Source of the DNA: Bacteroidota bacterium
GTDB lineage: Bacteria; Bacteroidota; Bacteroidia; Chitinophagales; Chitinophagaceae
DNA: 22,471 bases
Assembly: GCA_947461015.1 (NCBI GenBank)
Contig: CANHIR010000009.1
Span: 1 to 22,471, forward strand
Direction: 5' to 3'
Shown here: piece by piece, positions 7,468-15,842 of the stretch
How the letters are laid out: every line of letters starts with the position of its first letter
How positions within the stretch are numbered: the first letter of the stretch is position 1
Translations under genes and position numbers: made by a program
The notes under the pieces: model-generated
Told to the model about the DNA's origin: nothing
The model's database searches: none
What the model saw: the letters and a program-made list of their open reading frames with translations, nothing else

Positions 7468-8728
7468 TGTTTGACAATTTTTTGATCGCTATTACAAAGC
7501 TATCTAATTCTTGTGTAGTTGTATATACATTTGGACAAATTCGACAGCCACGAACATTTGCGTAATCAATGGCTACCGTAAATACATTGTGTTCTTTTAA
7601 TAATCTTTTTGCCAAATCACCAGGGTCTATTCCTTCAATGCCCACATTTGCAATGGCACAGCTTCTATTGGCAGTGGCAGGGGTGTTTAAAATTACCCTA
7701 GGCAAGTTTCTTACCTTTTCGGTCCAATAGTTTTGTAAATATCGTAAACGGGCTTCTTTTCTCTCAACGCCAACTATTGCATAGTAATCTATTGCATCAT
7801 TAATGGTAAGATCTGTGTGGACTGGGTGGGTGCCAGTGTGGTTAAGTCTATTAATTTTATTTAGGTCCTTTTCACCATCGGCAAGTAAAGGCCAAACCTT
7901 TTTGATATTATCCTTATGAACATATAATAATCCTGCTCCTAATGGAGTGCTCAACCATTTATGTAATGAAGCAGCATAATAATCGCAACCTAGTTCCTCA
8001 ATAGTATATTTAAAATGTGCAAATGCATGTGCACCATCTACGATTACTTGAACCCCTTTTTCATGGGCCATGGCACAAATTTCTTTGATGGGTAATATTT
8101 GTCCAGTAATATTTATCATATGACTCACTAAAATAGCCTTGGTTTTTGGGGTAATGGCATTTTTGTATAAATCAATGATTTCTTGATCATTTTTTGGATG
8201 ATTCGGCACAGAAAGCATTACTTTGACAACACCATATCTGTTTTTGATTTGTTCAAACATGTCCAACATTGCTCCATAATCCTGTAAAGCCATAATAGCC
8301 TCGTCACCCGCTTTCCAGTCCAACCCACCAATAATCATATCCAAAGATTCAGTGGTGTTGCGTGTGATTATTAAAGATTCAGGCGAACAGCCTGCTACCT
8401 TTGCTAATTTTTCGGTTATTTTTTTCTTATTTTCAAACTGAACTGTTCTCATGTAATAAGAACCCTGGTAGTTTACTTCTTTTATATGTTCAATGTATTT
8501 ATTTAAAAGTGGCTGAGGCAAGAAATTGTAATAGCCGTTTTCTAAATTAATATAATCGGGCTTTAATAAATACTGTTTACGTATCTCGTTCCAAAATGCA
8601 TCATCACTAGCTAGTGTTAATGGACTAAGATTTGCTTTTTCTTCAAACGATTTTGCGATTCCTTTTAATCCAAAAGGAGCGGCGATGCCTGTAAGGAGTA
8701 TATTTTTTATAAATTGTCTTTTATGCAT
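7460..8728 (-). CDS. Class V aminotransferase-fold PLP enzyme, exported-looking
   Basis: This 422-residue fold-type I PLP enzyme resembles the isopenicillin-N-epimerase/cysteine-desulfurase-like branch of class V. IVDGAHAFAHF (about residues 229-239) gives Asp231, which would bind the pyridine nitrogen, and His234. SLHKW (about 254-258) gives Lys257 as the Schiff-base lysine. TRNTTESLD is the phosphate-binding segment. The N-terminus, KRQFIKNILLTGIAAPFGL, resembles a twin-arginine signal with Lys-Arg in place of Arg-Arg, so the folded, cofactor-loaded enzyme may be exported to the periplasm. The reaction and substrate (epimerisation, desulfuration or lyase chemistry on an amino acid) cannot be told from sequence. 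It overlaps murQ by 8 bp and begins 39 bases after the MG2 gene, the widest gap in the operon. Confidence 0.85.
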   Translation of the reverse strand: MHKRQFIKNILLTGIAAPFGLKGIAKSFEEKANLSPLTLASDDAFWNEIRKQYLLKPDYINLENGYYNFLPQPLLNKYIEHIKEVNYQGSYYMRTVQFENKKKITEKLAKVAGCSPESLIITRNTTESLDMIIGGLDWKAGDEAIMALQDYGAMLDMFEQIKNRYGVVKVMLSVPNHPKNDQEIIDLYKNAITPKTKAILVSHMINITGQILPIKEICAMAHEKGVQVIVDGAHAFAHFKYTIEELGCDYYAASLHKWLSTPLGAGLLYVHKDNIKKVWPLLADGEKDLNKINRLNHTGTHPVHTDLTINDAIDYYAIVGVERKEARLRYLQNYWTEKVRNLPRVILNTPATANRSCAIANVGIEGIDPGDLAKRLLKEHNVFTVAIDYANVRGCRICPNVYTTTQELDSFVIAIKKLSNNA

Positions 8729-8767
8729 AAATAAGTTTGAAACACTAAGATACCAAATACTACTTAA

Positions 8768-11140
8768 TTATTGGACAGAGAAGGGGATATGCTGGTTAAG
8801 AATTGCACCCTCCTTGTTAATTCCTTGAACACTAATTATATAATTTCCATTTAAGTCAGAGGTATAAAAAGAAAAAGTATTTTTATTGCCAATTTTTGCG
8901 TCTGGTTTCCAGTAAAGTAGTTGCCTGAAATCTGGTATACGGTTTTCTATTTGTACTTGAGATTCATACACAGGTGCATTGAAAATTCTGTTTGCTTGTA
9001 AACCTTTGTAATCCAGTACAATTGCATTGGGATCAATTTCAAATCCTTCTAGTTTACCTGTATAGGTAGTAAAATTAATTACACCATTATAAGCTAAGTT
9101 ACCTGAAAAATAAACCCTGGAAACCACTTCTAATTTTCTAATTTTTAAAGGGTCGTATTCTAAAAATTTATCAATGTCTTTTATAATCACACCATCTAAT
9201 AAAACCAAAGGACTTTGTTCAAAAAACTGTTTGTAAGCTTCATCATAAACATATAATTGGTATTTCCCTTTTTCTTTCACTAGGGTAACTGGGGTTACAT
9301 ATTCTCTTATCACTTCTTCAAGTGTTGTAAAACGTGCATAATCATCTAAAAAATAAGTTCTATCAGGGGTATAGTAAAAGGCATTGGTATCCTGAACATT
9401 AGGTAAGAACTGGGAATTATTTTGAGGAGTGTAATAATTTTGAATTTGTATGTTTTTATGTAATGAAGAGAGTGCCTCTTTTGGCAATTTGCTTATGTCA
9501 ATAGGGTCACTCAATTGCGTATTTAGCAATTTGCCAATAAAAGGGTTATTAATTTCAATCTTATTTTTTACATTTTTATTGCTATCGGCTTGAACTATGA
9601 TTTGGCCTTCATTTTTAAATGCTTGAAATTGGAACAAAATGTTACCCTGTTGGTCACTGAGGGCCGATTTAAATACAGTGTTTTTAGATGGCACCGATAA
9701 ATAGCCTGCGGCTTCTTTGGAAGGAATATTAGACCCTTTGTTATACACTTTACCTGTGATGATAGTGCCCCCCATTTCCGGCAAGTAGTTCATTCCTTTA
9801 TTTGCTTTATCATTTAAATTGTCTGTGGTATATCTTCTCCAGCCATGTGTGAGCATTAAATTATCCATGGCAGCTTCACAACTAGGATTGTGTATGTCAA
9901 AATAGGACTGAGGGGCACGTATTTTTCCAACTAAATCTGAACTCAATAATAGGTAGTTTTGAATATTCATTTCATCAATACCTTGCAGTGAATCCGTTTT
10001 GTAAACAGCAATAGAAGCATCAAATAGCCCAGCAAATCCAGTAAGTGTGGATAAATTTACTTTGGTTCTTTTTTTAAAAATAGCTGATTCTAAAGTTAAT
10101 TTACTTTCATCCTGTTTTGGGTATTTAAAATATAATCTTTCTGCAACAGGATTTCTTTTCTCATCAAATAAAGTAATGGTGTTAATACCATTCCCTAAGG
10201 AATCCAATGGGATAATAATTTTATTAGCTTGTCTGTCTATTTTAAGTTCATATGCTTTTTTTATAACGCCTCTACAATGAATAATTAAGTATGCATTTGA
10301 ACCAGTTAAATTTTCGCTGGCGTTAATTTTCACCTGCATGTTTATTTTATTTGCACCAGTAGTTGTATTTATCAAAAATCCAGTTTGTTTCGCTTCAGGA
10401 AGCGCAGTTTCCATAGGGCCATTAGGGGTTTCAATAATCGCCTTGTAGTTGTTTTGATCCTGGGGTGTAAAGCTAAAATTTCCAAGACCATTTTGAAGCG
10501 TAACAAAACTACAAATAGTGTCCGCCTTGTTATTCATTATCCATCCTTTGGCATTTATTCCATTCCCGTAGGCATCTGTGGCTAAAAAAGCTACCTTATT
10601 CAAATAACCATTTAATAAATTTCCGCTTTCAGGAAAGTAATTTACCTGATAAGTATTTTTTGGCTTTATATTAATTGCTTCAAAACTATTTTGAGTATTA
10701 ACAACAGATATTGTTTTAGAAAAGAAAAAGGCGGGGTTAAAATTTTTCATCCAATTGGTATAGGCAACCAGTGTGTATTTTCCCGAAGGGATATTGGCGG
10801 GCATCTGCAAAGTTCCAAATCCAGCAGCATTGTTTAGTGCTACTTTCTCTTGCAGCACTGGTTTGTGATTTTGATCTAATAATTCTACGTATGCAACCTT
10901 ATTTAAATTAAGTGGGGTATGAAAAAAACCTTCAACAGTATAAATTTTAAACCAACATATTTCATTGTTTACATAAACTGATTTGTCCGTATGAATGTAT
11001 ATTTTTTCAGGTAAATATTTTTCATGGTAGGTAGAAATGGAACTTTCAATTGTGGACAATACGCTGGTTTGTGCATTTAATTTTATTTGCGCAATTAACA
11101 TCACTGAAACAACTAAAATATGATATAAGTACTTTTTCAT
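8768..11140 (-). CDS. Secreted MG2 (macroglobulin-like) protein with TonB-plug-like domain
   Basis: This 790-residue protein begins with a Sec signal (about 1-23, ending LNAQ). The MG2-type region starts with PEKIYIHTDKSVYVNNE (about 43-59; the 'Y-x-H/T-D-K-x-x-Y' macroglobulin opening) and continues through LPANIPSGKYTLVAYTNWM-like text. Further beta-sandwich domains follow, including YFPESGNLLNG (about 170-180). No thioester motif is present, so it is not a trapping alpha-2-macroglobulin. Residues about 608-700 resemble the plug of SusC/TonB-dependent receptors (PLVLLDGVII, then KLEVV, YNGVINFTTY), but no beta-barrel follows. The C-terminus (DFRQLLYWKPD, FYTSDLNGNY) is a beta-rich end seen in related Bacteroidota proteins. 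It is 13 bases downstream of the DUF4249 lipoprotein gene. Function is unknown; an envelope partner of the receptor is the simplest inference. Confidence 0.75.
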   Translation of the reverse strand: MKKYLYHILVVSVMLIAQIKLNAQTSVLSTIESSISTYHEKYLPEKIYIHTDKSVYVNNEICWFKIYTVEGFFHTPLNLNKVAYVELLDQNHKPVLQEKVALNNAAGFGTLQMPANIPSGKYTLVAYTNWMKNFNPAFFFSKTISVVNTQNSFEAINIKPKNTYQVNYFPESGNLLNGYLNKVAFLATDAYGNGINAKGWIMNNKADTICSFVTLQNGLGNFSFTPQDQNNYKAIIETPNGPMETALPEAKQTGFLINTTTGANKINMQVKINASENLTGSNAYLIIHCRGVIKKAYELKIDRQANKIIIPLDSLGNGINTITLFDEKRNPVAERLYFKYPKQDESKLTLESAIFKKRTKVNLSTLTGFAGLFDASIAVYKTDSLQGIDEMNIQNYLLLSSDLVGKIRAPQSYFDIHNPSCEAAMDNLMLTHGWRRYTTDNLNDKANKGMNYLPEMGGTIITGKVYNKGSNIPSKEAAGYLSVPSKNTVFKSALSDQQGNILFQFQAFKNEGQIIVQADSNKNVKNKIEINNPFIGKLLNTQLSDPIDISKLPKEALSSLHKNIQIQNYYTPQNNSQFLPNVQDTNAFYYTPDRTYFLDDYARFTTLEEVIREYVTPVTLVKEKGKYQLYVYDEAYKQFFEQSPLVLLDGVIIKDIDKFLEYDPLKIRKLEVVSRVYFSGNLAYNGVINFTTYTGKLEGFEIDPNAIVLDYKGLQANRIFNAPVYESQVQIENRIPDFRQLLYWKPDAKIGNKNTFSFYTSDLNGNYIISVQGINKEGAILNQHIPFSVQ
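9041..9319 (-). other. Barrel-less TonB-plug-like domain inside the MG2 protein
   Basis: Residues about 608-700 hold the order seen in receptor plugs of the SusC type: a leader strand, PLVLLDGVII (compare the common 'PLyViDGvPi'), a helix with DPLKIRKLEVV (compare 'np.dIesievl'), and LAYNGVINFTTY (compare 'GanGVilItTk'). Only about 90 residues remain after it, too few for a 22-strand barrel. Confidence 0.6.
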
Positions 11141-11153
11141 TAGGTTAAATAAT

Positions 11154-12317
11154 TTATGGCCAGAAACTTGGTTTTACACTCGATCCTTTTAGTTTACAAT
11201 CAACACATTCAGGTGGTGCAGCAAAGAAAGAAATAATTCTTCCCGTCATAGGATCGGTATTGGGATAAGTGGGAAGTAAGAATAGTGCTTTAATTGCGAT
11301 GCTATCACTTACATTTGGTATTTCTATCTCGGAACAACTTTGATTATAATTCCAATCAGGCAATGCCTTTCTATTGATAAATATTCTCTTTTCTTGCACT
11401 GGACAAATATCAATATAGCCAATGACTGGTTCCTTAGGATTACTAACACAGTGAATGTTTCCGTTTAATTCAGAGGGTTGTGCATCAAATATGGATCCAG
11501 TTCCTTCTGTATTTTTCTTCATTCTTTGTAAAAATTCATATCTCCCTTGGCTAAGGCTATATTGCTTTACATTCATGCTATATAAAATATTTAATTTCCA
11601 TGAGTCTGCGGGTATACTAATAAGGGGTAAACTAATAACATCACTTGCTAAATTAGTGGTGCTGCCGGTGATTATATTTGTGGAAGGTTCGGTTTTCCAG
11701 CAAAAGTATTTACTCATATCTGGGCCATAGTTGCTTGAGTCATTGTATACTGCGCTATAAGTGGTAGCCCCTTTATTACTTGTGCCAACTTTATATTTCA
11801 AAGTAGACAAATAGTAGGAGTGAATTTCCCAGGTTTCTGCATATTCCCATTGGTAATATTTAGTATTATTATTAGGGTCATGTGTGTTTATATATAATTG
11901 AACATCTCTACCTTCTCTTTTCCATTGAACACTATCAATTGGTGGATTGTTTTTTACCCCGCTAAAATCGGATTGATAGGTTTTACCATCTTTTGTAATA
12001 ATAGAAATCCTGTATTTTTTAGCATTGTTCAAATTCATGTTTGAAATGCTAAAATGTCCAGTATTTATTTCTTTCAAAGCAATTGATGTATTATCCTCTC
12101 CTTGAACAAAAACTTTAGCGCCCGATTCATATACAATTGCTTGGCTGCTTAATTTTGAAGTTCTGGATAATGTTATGTTTGTTTCCCCCGAACCACTATT
12201 AATAATTCCCTCTACCACTAAATAGCCCGTAGCGGGTGAAATTACAGGTGAAACATATTTTTCTTTACAGCCAAAGGCCATAAACAAAAGCAATAAGTGG
12301 TAAATATATTTTTTCAT
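11154..12317 (-). CDS. DUF4249-domain outer-membrane lipoprotein
   Basis: The 387-residue protein has a short Sec signal ending in a lipobox-like MAFGC with Cys17 as the probable lipidated residue. Family marks are the early 'YLVVEGIINSG' strand (about 33-43) that opens DUF4249, the GYIDICPVQEKRIFI block (about 299-313), and the C-terminal CVDCKLKG...KPSFW signature with Cys371 and Cys374. DUF4249 proteins are Bacteroidota lipoproteins that are regularly encoded next to a TonB-dependent receptor. By analogy with SusD they may sit on the receptor at the cell surface, but their ligand is not established. Here it starts 5 bases after the receptor gene, matching that pairing. Confidence 0.88.
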   Translation of the reverse strand: MKKYIYHLLLLFMAFGCKEKYVSPVISPATGYLVVEGIINSGSGETNITLSRTSKLSSQAIVYESGAKVFVQGEDNTSIALKEINTGHFSISNMNLNNAKKYRISIITKDGKTYQSDFSGVKNNPPIDSVQWKREGRDVQLYINTHDPNNNTKYYQWEYAETWEIHSYYLSTLKYKVGTSNKGATTYSAVYNDSSNYGPDMSKYFCWKTEPSTNIITGSTTNLASDVISLPLISIPADSWKLNILYSMNVKQYSLSQGRYEFLQRMKKNTEGTGSIFDAQPSELNGNIHCVSNPKEPVIGYIDICPVQEKRIFINRKALPDWNYNQSCSEIEIPNVSDSIAIKALFLLPTYPNTDPMTGRIISFFAAPPECVDCKLKGSSVKPSFWP

Positions 12318-12322
12318 ATTGC

Positions 12323-15094
12323 TTATTTGAATCTAATATTTAAATTAATGTAGGGGATGGCTGCACCAAATATGGATAGTTTGTATCCATTTACAGCTCC
12401 TTTTTCGGATACATAATATATGGAGTAAGGATTTCTTTGTCCTGTTAAATTATATACTCCAATTGACCATGAATTATGAGTGAGTTGATTAATCTTATGG
12501 TTGCCTTCAATATTCATAGAAAAGTCGGTTCTGAAATAGTCGGGAATACGGTATGCGTTTCTATCTGCATATAAGGTTCGCAAGGAACCACCATAAGAAA
12601 ATACTCCAATGGGCAATGTAATAGGTCGGCCTGTACTATAATTCGTATTCAATGAGAAACTAAAACGGTGATTAAATTTATAATTTGCAATTAAGGTTAC
12701 ATCATGCGGTTTATCATAATTAGAAGGGTAGTATTCACCTTTATTAATAATGTCTCCAGCAGTTGGGTCATTCATTTTCAATAAAGTTCTAGACCAGGTA
12801 TAACTAATCCAACCATTTAGTTTTCCTGCAATTTTCTTAACTAAAAACTCAACTCCATAAGCTTTTCCTTTAGTACCCAATACGTCGGTTTCTATGTGAT
12901 CGTTCATTACTAATTTAGCACCACTTTTATAATCTAGGTAATTGTTCATGTTTTTATAGTACAACTCTAAAGAAGTTTCAATGGTATTTGATTTTAAGTT
13001 TTTATATATTCCCACGGATACCTGATCCCCAATTTGTGGTTTTATATTTGGGTCACTTAATTTCCAAATATCGGTTGGTGCCATTGCCGTTGTGTTGGAC
13101 AGGGAATGTATATATTGCCTTTGCGAATTGTATCCAGCTTTTAAGGAAAGGGTCTCATCAATTACATATCTGAGTCCTAATCTAAATTCTGGCCCACCAT
13201 AGGTTTTAATGATATCGCCACTTTGGTAGGGGATTGTTTTGATAATGTTATCCTCAGTTCTAGGACTTCCTAAAGGGTATGTATTTATTGAATTTGGACC
13301 TAGAGCGCTATATATAGAAAGGCGTATACCCGCATCTAATTTTAATTTTGAAGTAATCGTATAATGATCTGTAGCGTACAAAGCATTTTCAATTGCTTGT
13401 TCATTTGCGATAACTTTTTTAACTACTAACGAACTACTTCCAAGTGGCTCATATTTGCCAGGAGAAAGTTGATAGTATAAACTATTTAAGCCAAAATCTA
13501 GATTGTGTTTACTGTTTAAATTATAAACAAAATGAGCTTTAAAATAGGTTTGATTAATCCCGAAATTCAATTGATAAGCAGAGATGGGTAATTTTTGACT
13601 ATTAATTTTATAACCATAATTATCCCATCCTGCAGTAATTAAGCTATTAAATTTGTTATTGTATATATGCTTCCATTTTAAAGAGATATTTTTATTACCA
13701 TAACCATATGCTGTGTCGCTATTTAAATTAAAATGGTCATTACTTAAATATCCAGTAAAGTACAATGTATTGTTTTTGTCAATTTGATTGTTCATTAAAA
13801 GGTTCAAGTCATAAAAATCAGCATTGCTATTTTTGTATGCTTCTGGAAGCAAATTAAAAAGCCAATTGGAGTAGGTAGATCTTCCTCCAAGAATAAAGGA
13901 GGATTTGTCTTTTTCAATGGGGCCCTCTATATTAATCCTACTGGTGAGTAAACCTATGCCAGCCGATCCTGTAAATTCTTTTTTATTCCCTTCTCTGCTG
14001 TTGATATCTAGGACTGAAGAAAGACGCCCGCCAAAATTTGCTGGAATACTACTTTTATAAAGTTCTACATTGTTTATGAGTTCAGGATTGAAAGAAGAAA
14101 ACATGCCAAAAAAGTGGGAAGGGTTGTAAATGGTTGCGTCATTAAATAAAATTAAATTTTGATCTGAAGCGCCACCTCTCACGTTTAAACCAGTACTTGC
14201 TTCACCTACTGTTTTTACACCCGGCAAGGTGGTAACTGCTCTTAATATATCTGCTTCTCCAAAAACTACAGGTATTTGCTTAACTGTTTTAATATCTAAT
14301 TTCTGAACCCCCATTATACTACTTCTTACATTGCTTAATTTTTGGGAAGAAATAATAACTTTTTTTAAGGTCATAATGCTGCCTATGGTATTCACATTCA
14401 TTTTTCCGTCACTATAAACAATAATTTGTCTGCTAATATCTCTAATACCTAAGCTTTGAATGTGCAATAAGTGCTTGCCTCTTGGCAAGGAAATGGAATA
14501 GTATCCATTTTGGTCGGAAGTAACACCAATTCTTGGTTTATCAATATAAATGGATGCTCCTGCAATGGGTTCGCCTGTTTTTTCGTCTTTAATATACCCA
14601 GCCATATTTACAATGTTGGCATTGGATAAAGATTTATCACCAATGGTATAAACGTTCTTGTCTGTTAATGTTTCTAGGGCAGTTAAATTTTCTTCAGGTT
14701 CAACAAAGGTTGTATTATTTAAAACGGGTAAATTATTTTTTTTCCCTGTAAAATATACTTCAGGCAAAACAAGGTTTAACAAAGGCGCTGAAGAAAGAAA
14801 AATGTGGCCTTCTTTATCAAAGTTGTAATAAATATTATTGGGTGAAAATAGCGTGCCTAATGCCTTTGAAATTGGGACATTTGAAATTTGTAGGGAATAT
14901 TTTTGTTTTGATAAATTGGATGTGTCAAAATAAAAATGGAATTCAGTTTGAGACTCAATACTTTTTACGAGCTCAAAAAGACTTGCATTGTTAAGAGATA
15001 AACTTATTTTTTGAGCAGTATCTACTTGTGCATTAAGTTGGCTGTAAGTAAAAAGTAAAAAACATATATATAAAAGATACTTAATTGGCTTCAT
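12323..15094 (-). CDS. TonB-dependent outer-membrane receptor with STN and carboxypeptidase-like domains
   Basis: This 923-residue protein starts with a Sec signal (about 1-23, LNAQ). Residues about 29-102 form a secretin/TonB short N-terminal (STN) domain (LSLNNASLFELVKSIESQ...). After a 60-residue linker comes a CarboxypepD-regulatory-like beta-sandwich (about 164-250: GYIKDEKTGEPIAGASIYI). The plug (about 260-375) shows IPVVFGEADILRAVTTLPGV, GLNVRGGASDQNLILFND, and the PANFGGRLSSVLDI stretch. The remaining roughly 550 residues alternate as beta-strands of the barrel and end in INLNIRFK, a fitting last strand. It imports a substrate across the outer membrane using TonB energy; the substrate is unknown. 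STN domains usually contact a FecR anti-sigma factor, but no sigma/FecR pair is present in this window. The gene starts 1 base after the 248-residue unknown gene. Confidence 0.93.
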   Translation of the reverse strand: MKPIKYLLYICFLLFTYSQLNAQVDTAQKISLSLNNASLFELVKSIESQTEFHFYFDTSNLSKQKYSLQISNVPISKALGTLFSPNNIYYNFDKEGHIFLSSAPLLNLVLPEVYFTGKKNNLPVLNNTTFVEPEENLTALETLTDKNVYTIGDKSLSNANIVNMAGYIKDEKTGEPIAGASIYIDKPRIGVTSDQNGYYSISLPRGKHLLHIQSLGIRDISRQIIVYSDGKMNVNTIGSIMTLKKVIISSQKLSNVRSSIMGVQKLDIKTVKQIPVVFGEADILRAVTTLPGVKTVGEASTGLNVRGGASDQNLILFNDATIYNPSHFFGMFSSFNPELINNVELYKSSIPANFGGRLSSVLDINSREGNKKEFTGSAGIGLLTSRINIEGPIEKDKSSFILGGRSTYSNWLFNLLPEAYKNSNADFYDLNLLMNNQIDKNNTLYFTGYLSNDHFNLNSDTAYGYGNKNISLKWKHIYNNKFNSLITAGWDNYGYKINSQKLPISAYQLNFGINQTYFKAHFVYNLNSKHNLDFGLNSLYYQLSPGKYEPLGSSSLVVKKVIANEQAIENALYATDHYTITSKLKLDAGIRLSIYSALGPNSINTYPLGSPRTEDNIIKTIPYQSGDIIKTYGGPEFRLGLRYVIDETLSLKAGYNSQRQYIHSLSNTTAMAPTDIWKLSDPNIKPQIGDQVSVGIYKNLKSNTIETSLELYYKNMNNYLDYKSGAKLVMNDHIETDVLGTKGKAYGVEFLVKKIAGKLNGWISYTWSRTLLKMNDPTAGDIINKGEYYPSNYDKPHDVTLIANYKFNHRFSFSLNTNYSTGRPITLPIGVFSYGGSLRTLYADRNAYRIPDYFRTDFSMNIEGNHKINQLTHNSWSIGVYNLTGQRNPYSIYYVSEKGAVNGYKLSIFGAAIPYINLNIRFK

Positions 15095-15095
15095 G

Positions 15096-15842
15096 TTATT
15101 GATTTAATAGATTATAGTAATCAATAACCTTTATGAGCATCATGTCCTTTGCTTTTCTATAATTCAAGTGTTCGTCCGTAATATATTTTACAATTGCTTT
15201 TTCTTGATCTGAAAGAATTTTGAAAAGGTCTTTTTTCTTTTTAATTTCAAAAAACTGATCACCCCTTTGTATATAATAGTAATGGTGTATTTCAAATAGC
15301 ACTGCAAGTTCATTTGCATTGCTAAATTTGTCAATCATTTTTTTCGTTTCTTTTTTATACAAGGTTGTTTTGCCTTTCGTCAATACTTCGTAAAATCCGG
15401 TACTATGAAGTGTGGAATTCTCTTTTTTAATTAAATGTTCAAAATTACTTTCCTGCAAACTAAATGCACTTAGTCGTTCATTTACTAATTGAATTCTATG
15501 GGTACTATCTTGCAATACAACACAATCTGCTACTTCGTCATAAAGTAGCTTAATGTTTTCAAATAATACCCCATCATAAATAATTGATCCATTTGCTAGT
15601 ACATTGTTTTTAAAATAGGGGTGTCCATCCGAAAAGGAAACGGTGTAACCTTGGTATTGACTTCCATTAAATTTTGCAGCCTGATCCCCAATGCCATCAT
15701 GATAAACTTTGACGGCATTTTGTAAAGATTTTTTTAACAATAAGCTATCATTTTTATTTAATTGCGCATTAATTGGAATAGCGATAATGCAGGAAATACC
15801 CATTATGGTTAAGCAGGCTATATATTTTTTTATGCACTGCAT
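15096..15842 (-). CDS. Secreted protein of unknown function, coupled to the receptor
   Basis: The 248-residue product has a Sec-type signal (about 1-26, hydrophobic core then PINAQ) and no further membrane segment, so it is probably periplasmic or surface-located. The body has a beta-rich first half (GSQYQGYTVSF, GHPYF, NGSIIYDGVLFENIKLLYDEV) and a Lys-rich second half with a Tyr-rich strand (HHYYYIQRGDQFFEIKKKKDLF), ending in a helical KYITDEHLNYRKAKD segment. I recognise this layout as a conserved Bacteroidota hypothetical type often beside TonB receptors, but no named domain. Its start overlaps the S9 peptidase stop as TAATG, and its stop is 1 base from the receptor ATG. Such spacing points to coupled translation and a role in the same envelope assembly. 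Confidence 0.8.
   Translation of the reverse strand: MQCIKKYIACLTIMGISCIIAIPINAQLNKNDSLLLKKSLQNAVKVYHDGIGDQAAKFNGSQYQGYTVSFSDGHPYFKNNVLANGSIIYDGVLFENIKLLYDEVADCVVLQDSTHRIQLVNERLSAFSLQESNFEHLIKKENSTLHSTGFYEVLTKGKTTLYKKETKKMIDKFSNANELAVLFEIHHYYYIQRGDQFFEIKKKKDLFKILSDQEKAIVKYITDEHLNYRKAKDMMLIKVIDYYNLLNQ

Noticed and set aside
10047..10585. Plus-strand open frames opposite the MG2 gene
   Set aside because: They are antisense shadows of a well-supported coding region, with low-complexity translations and no family features.
8768..11140. MG2 protein as a thioester alpha-2-macroglobulin protease trap
   Set aside because: No thioester motif and only 790 residues, about half the length of bacterial alpha-2-macroglobulins.
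12323..15094. SusC/SusD-type glycan uptake pair
   Set aside because: The partner is a DUF4249 lipoprotein rather than a SusD-like protein, the receptor has an STN domain, and no glycoside hydrolase genes surround it.
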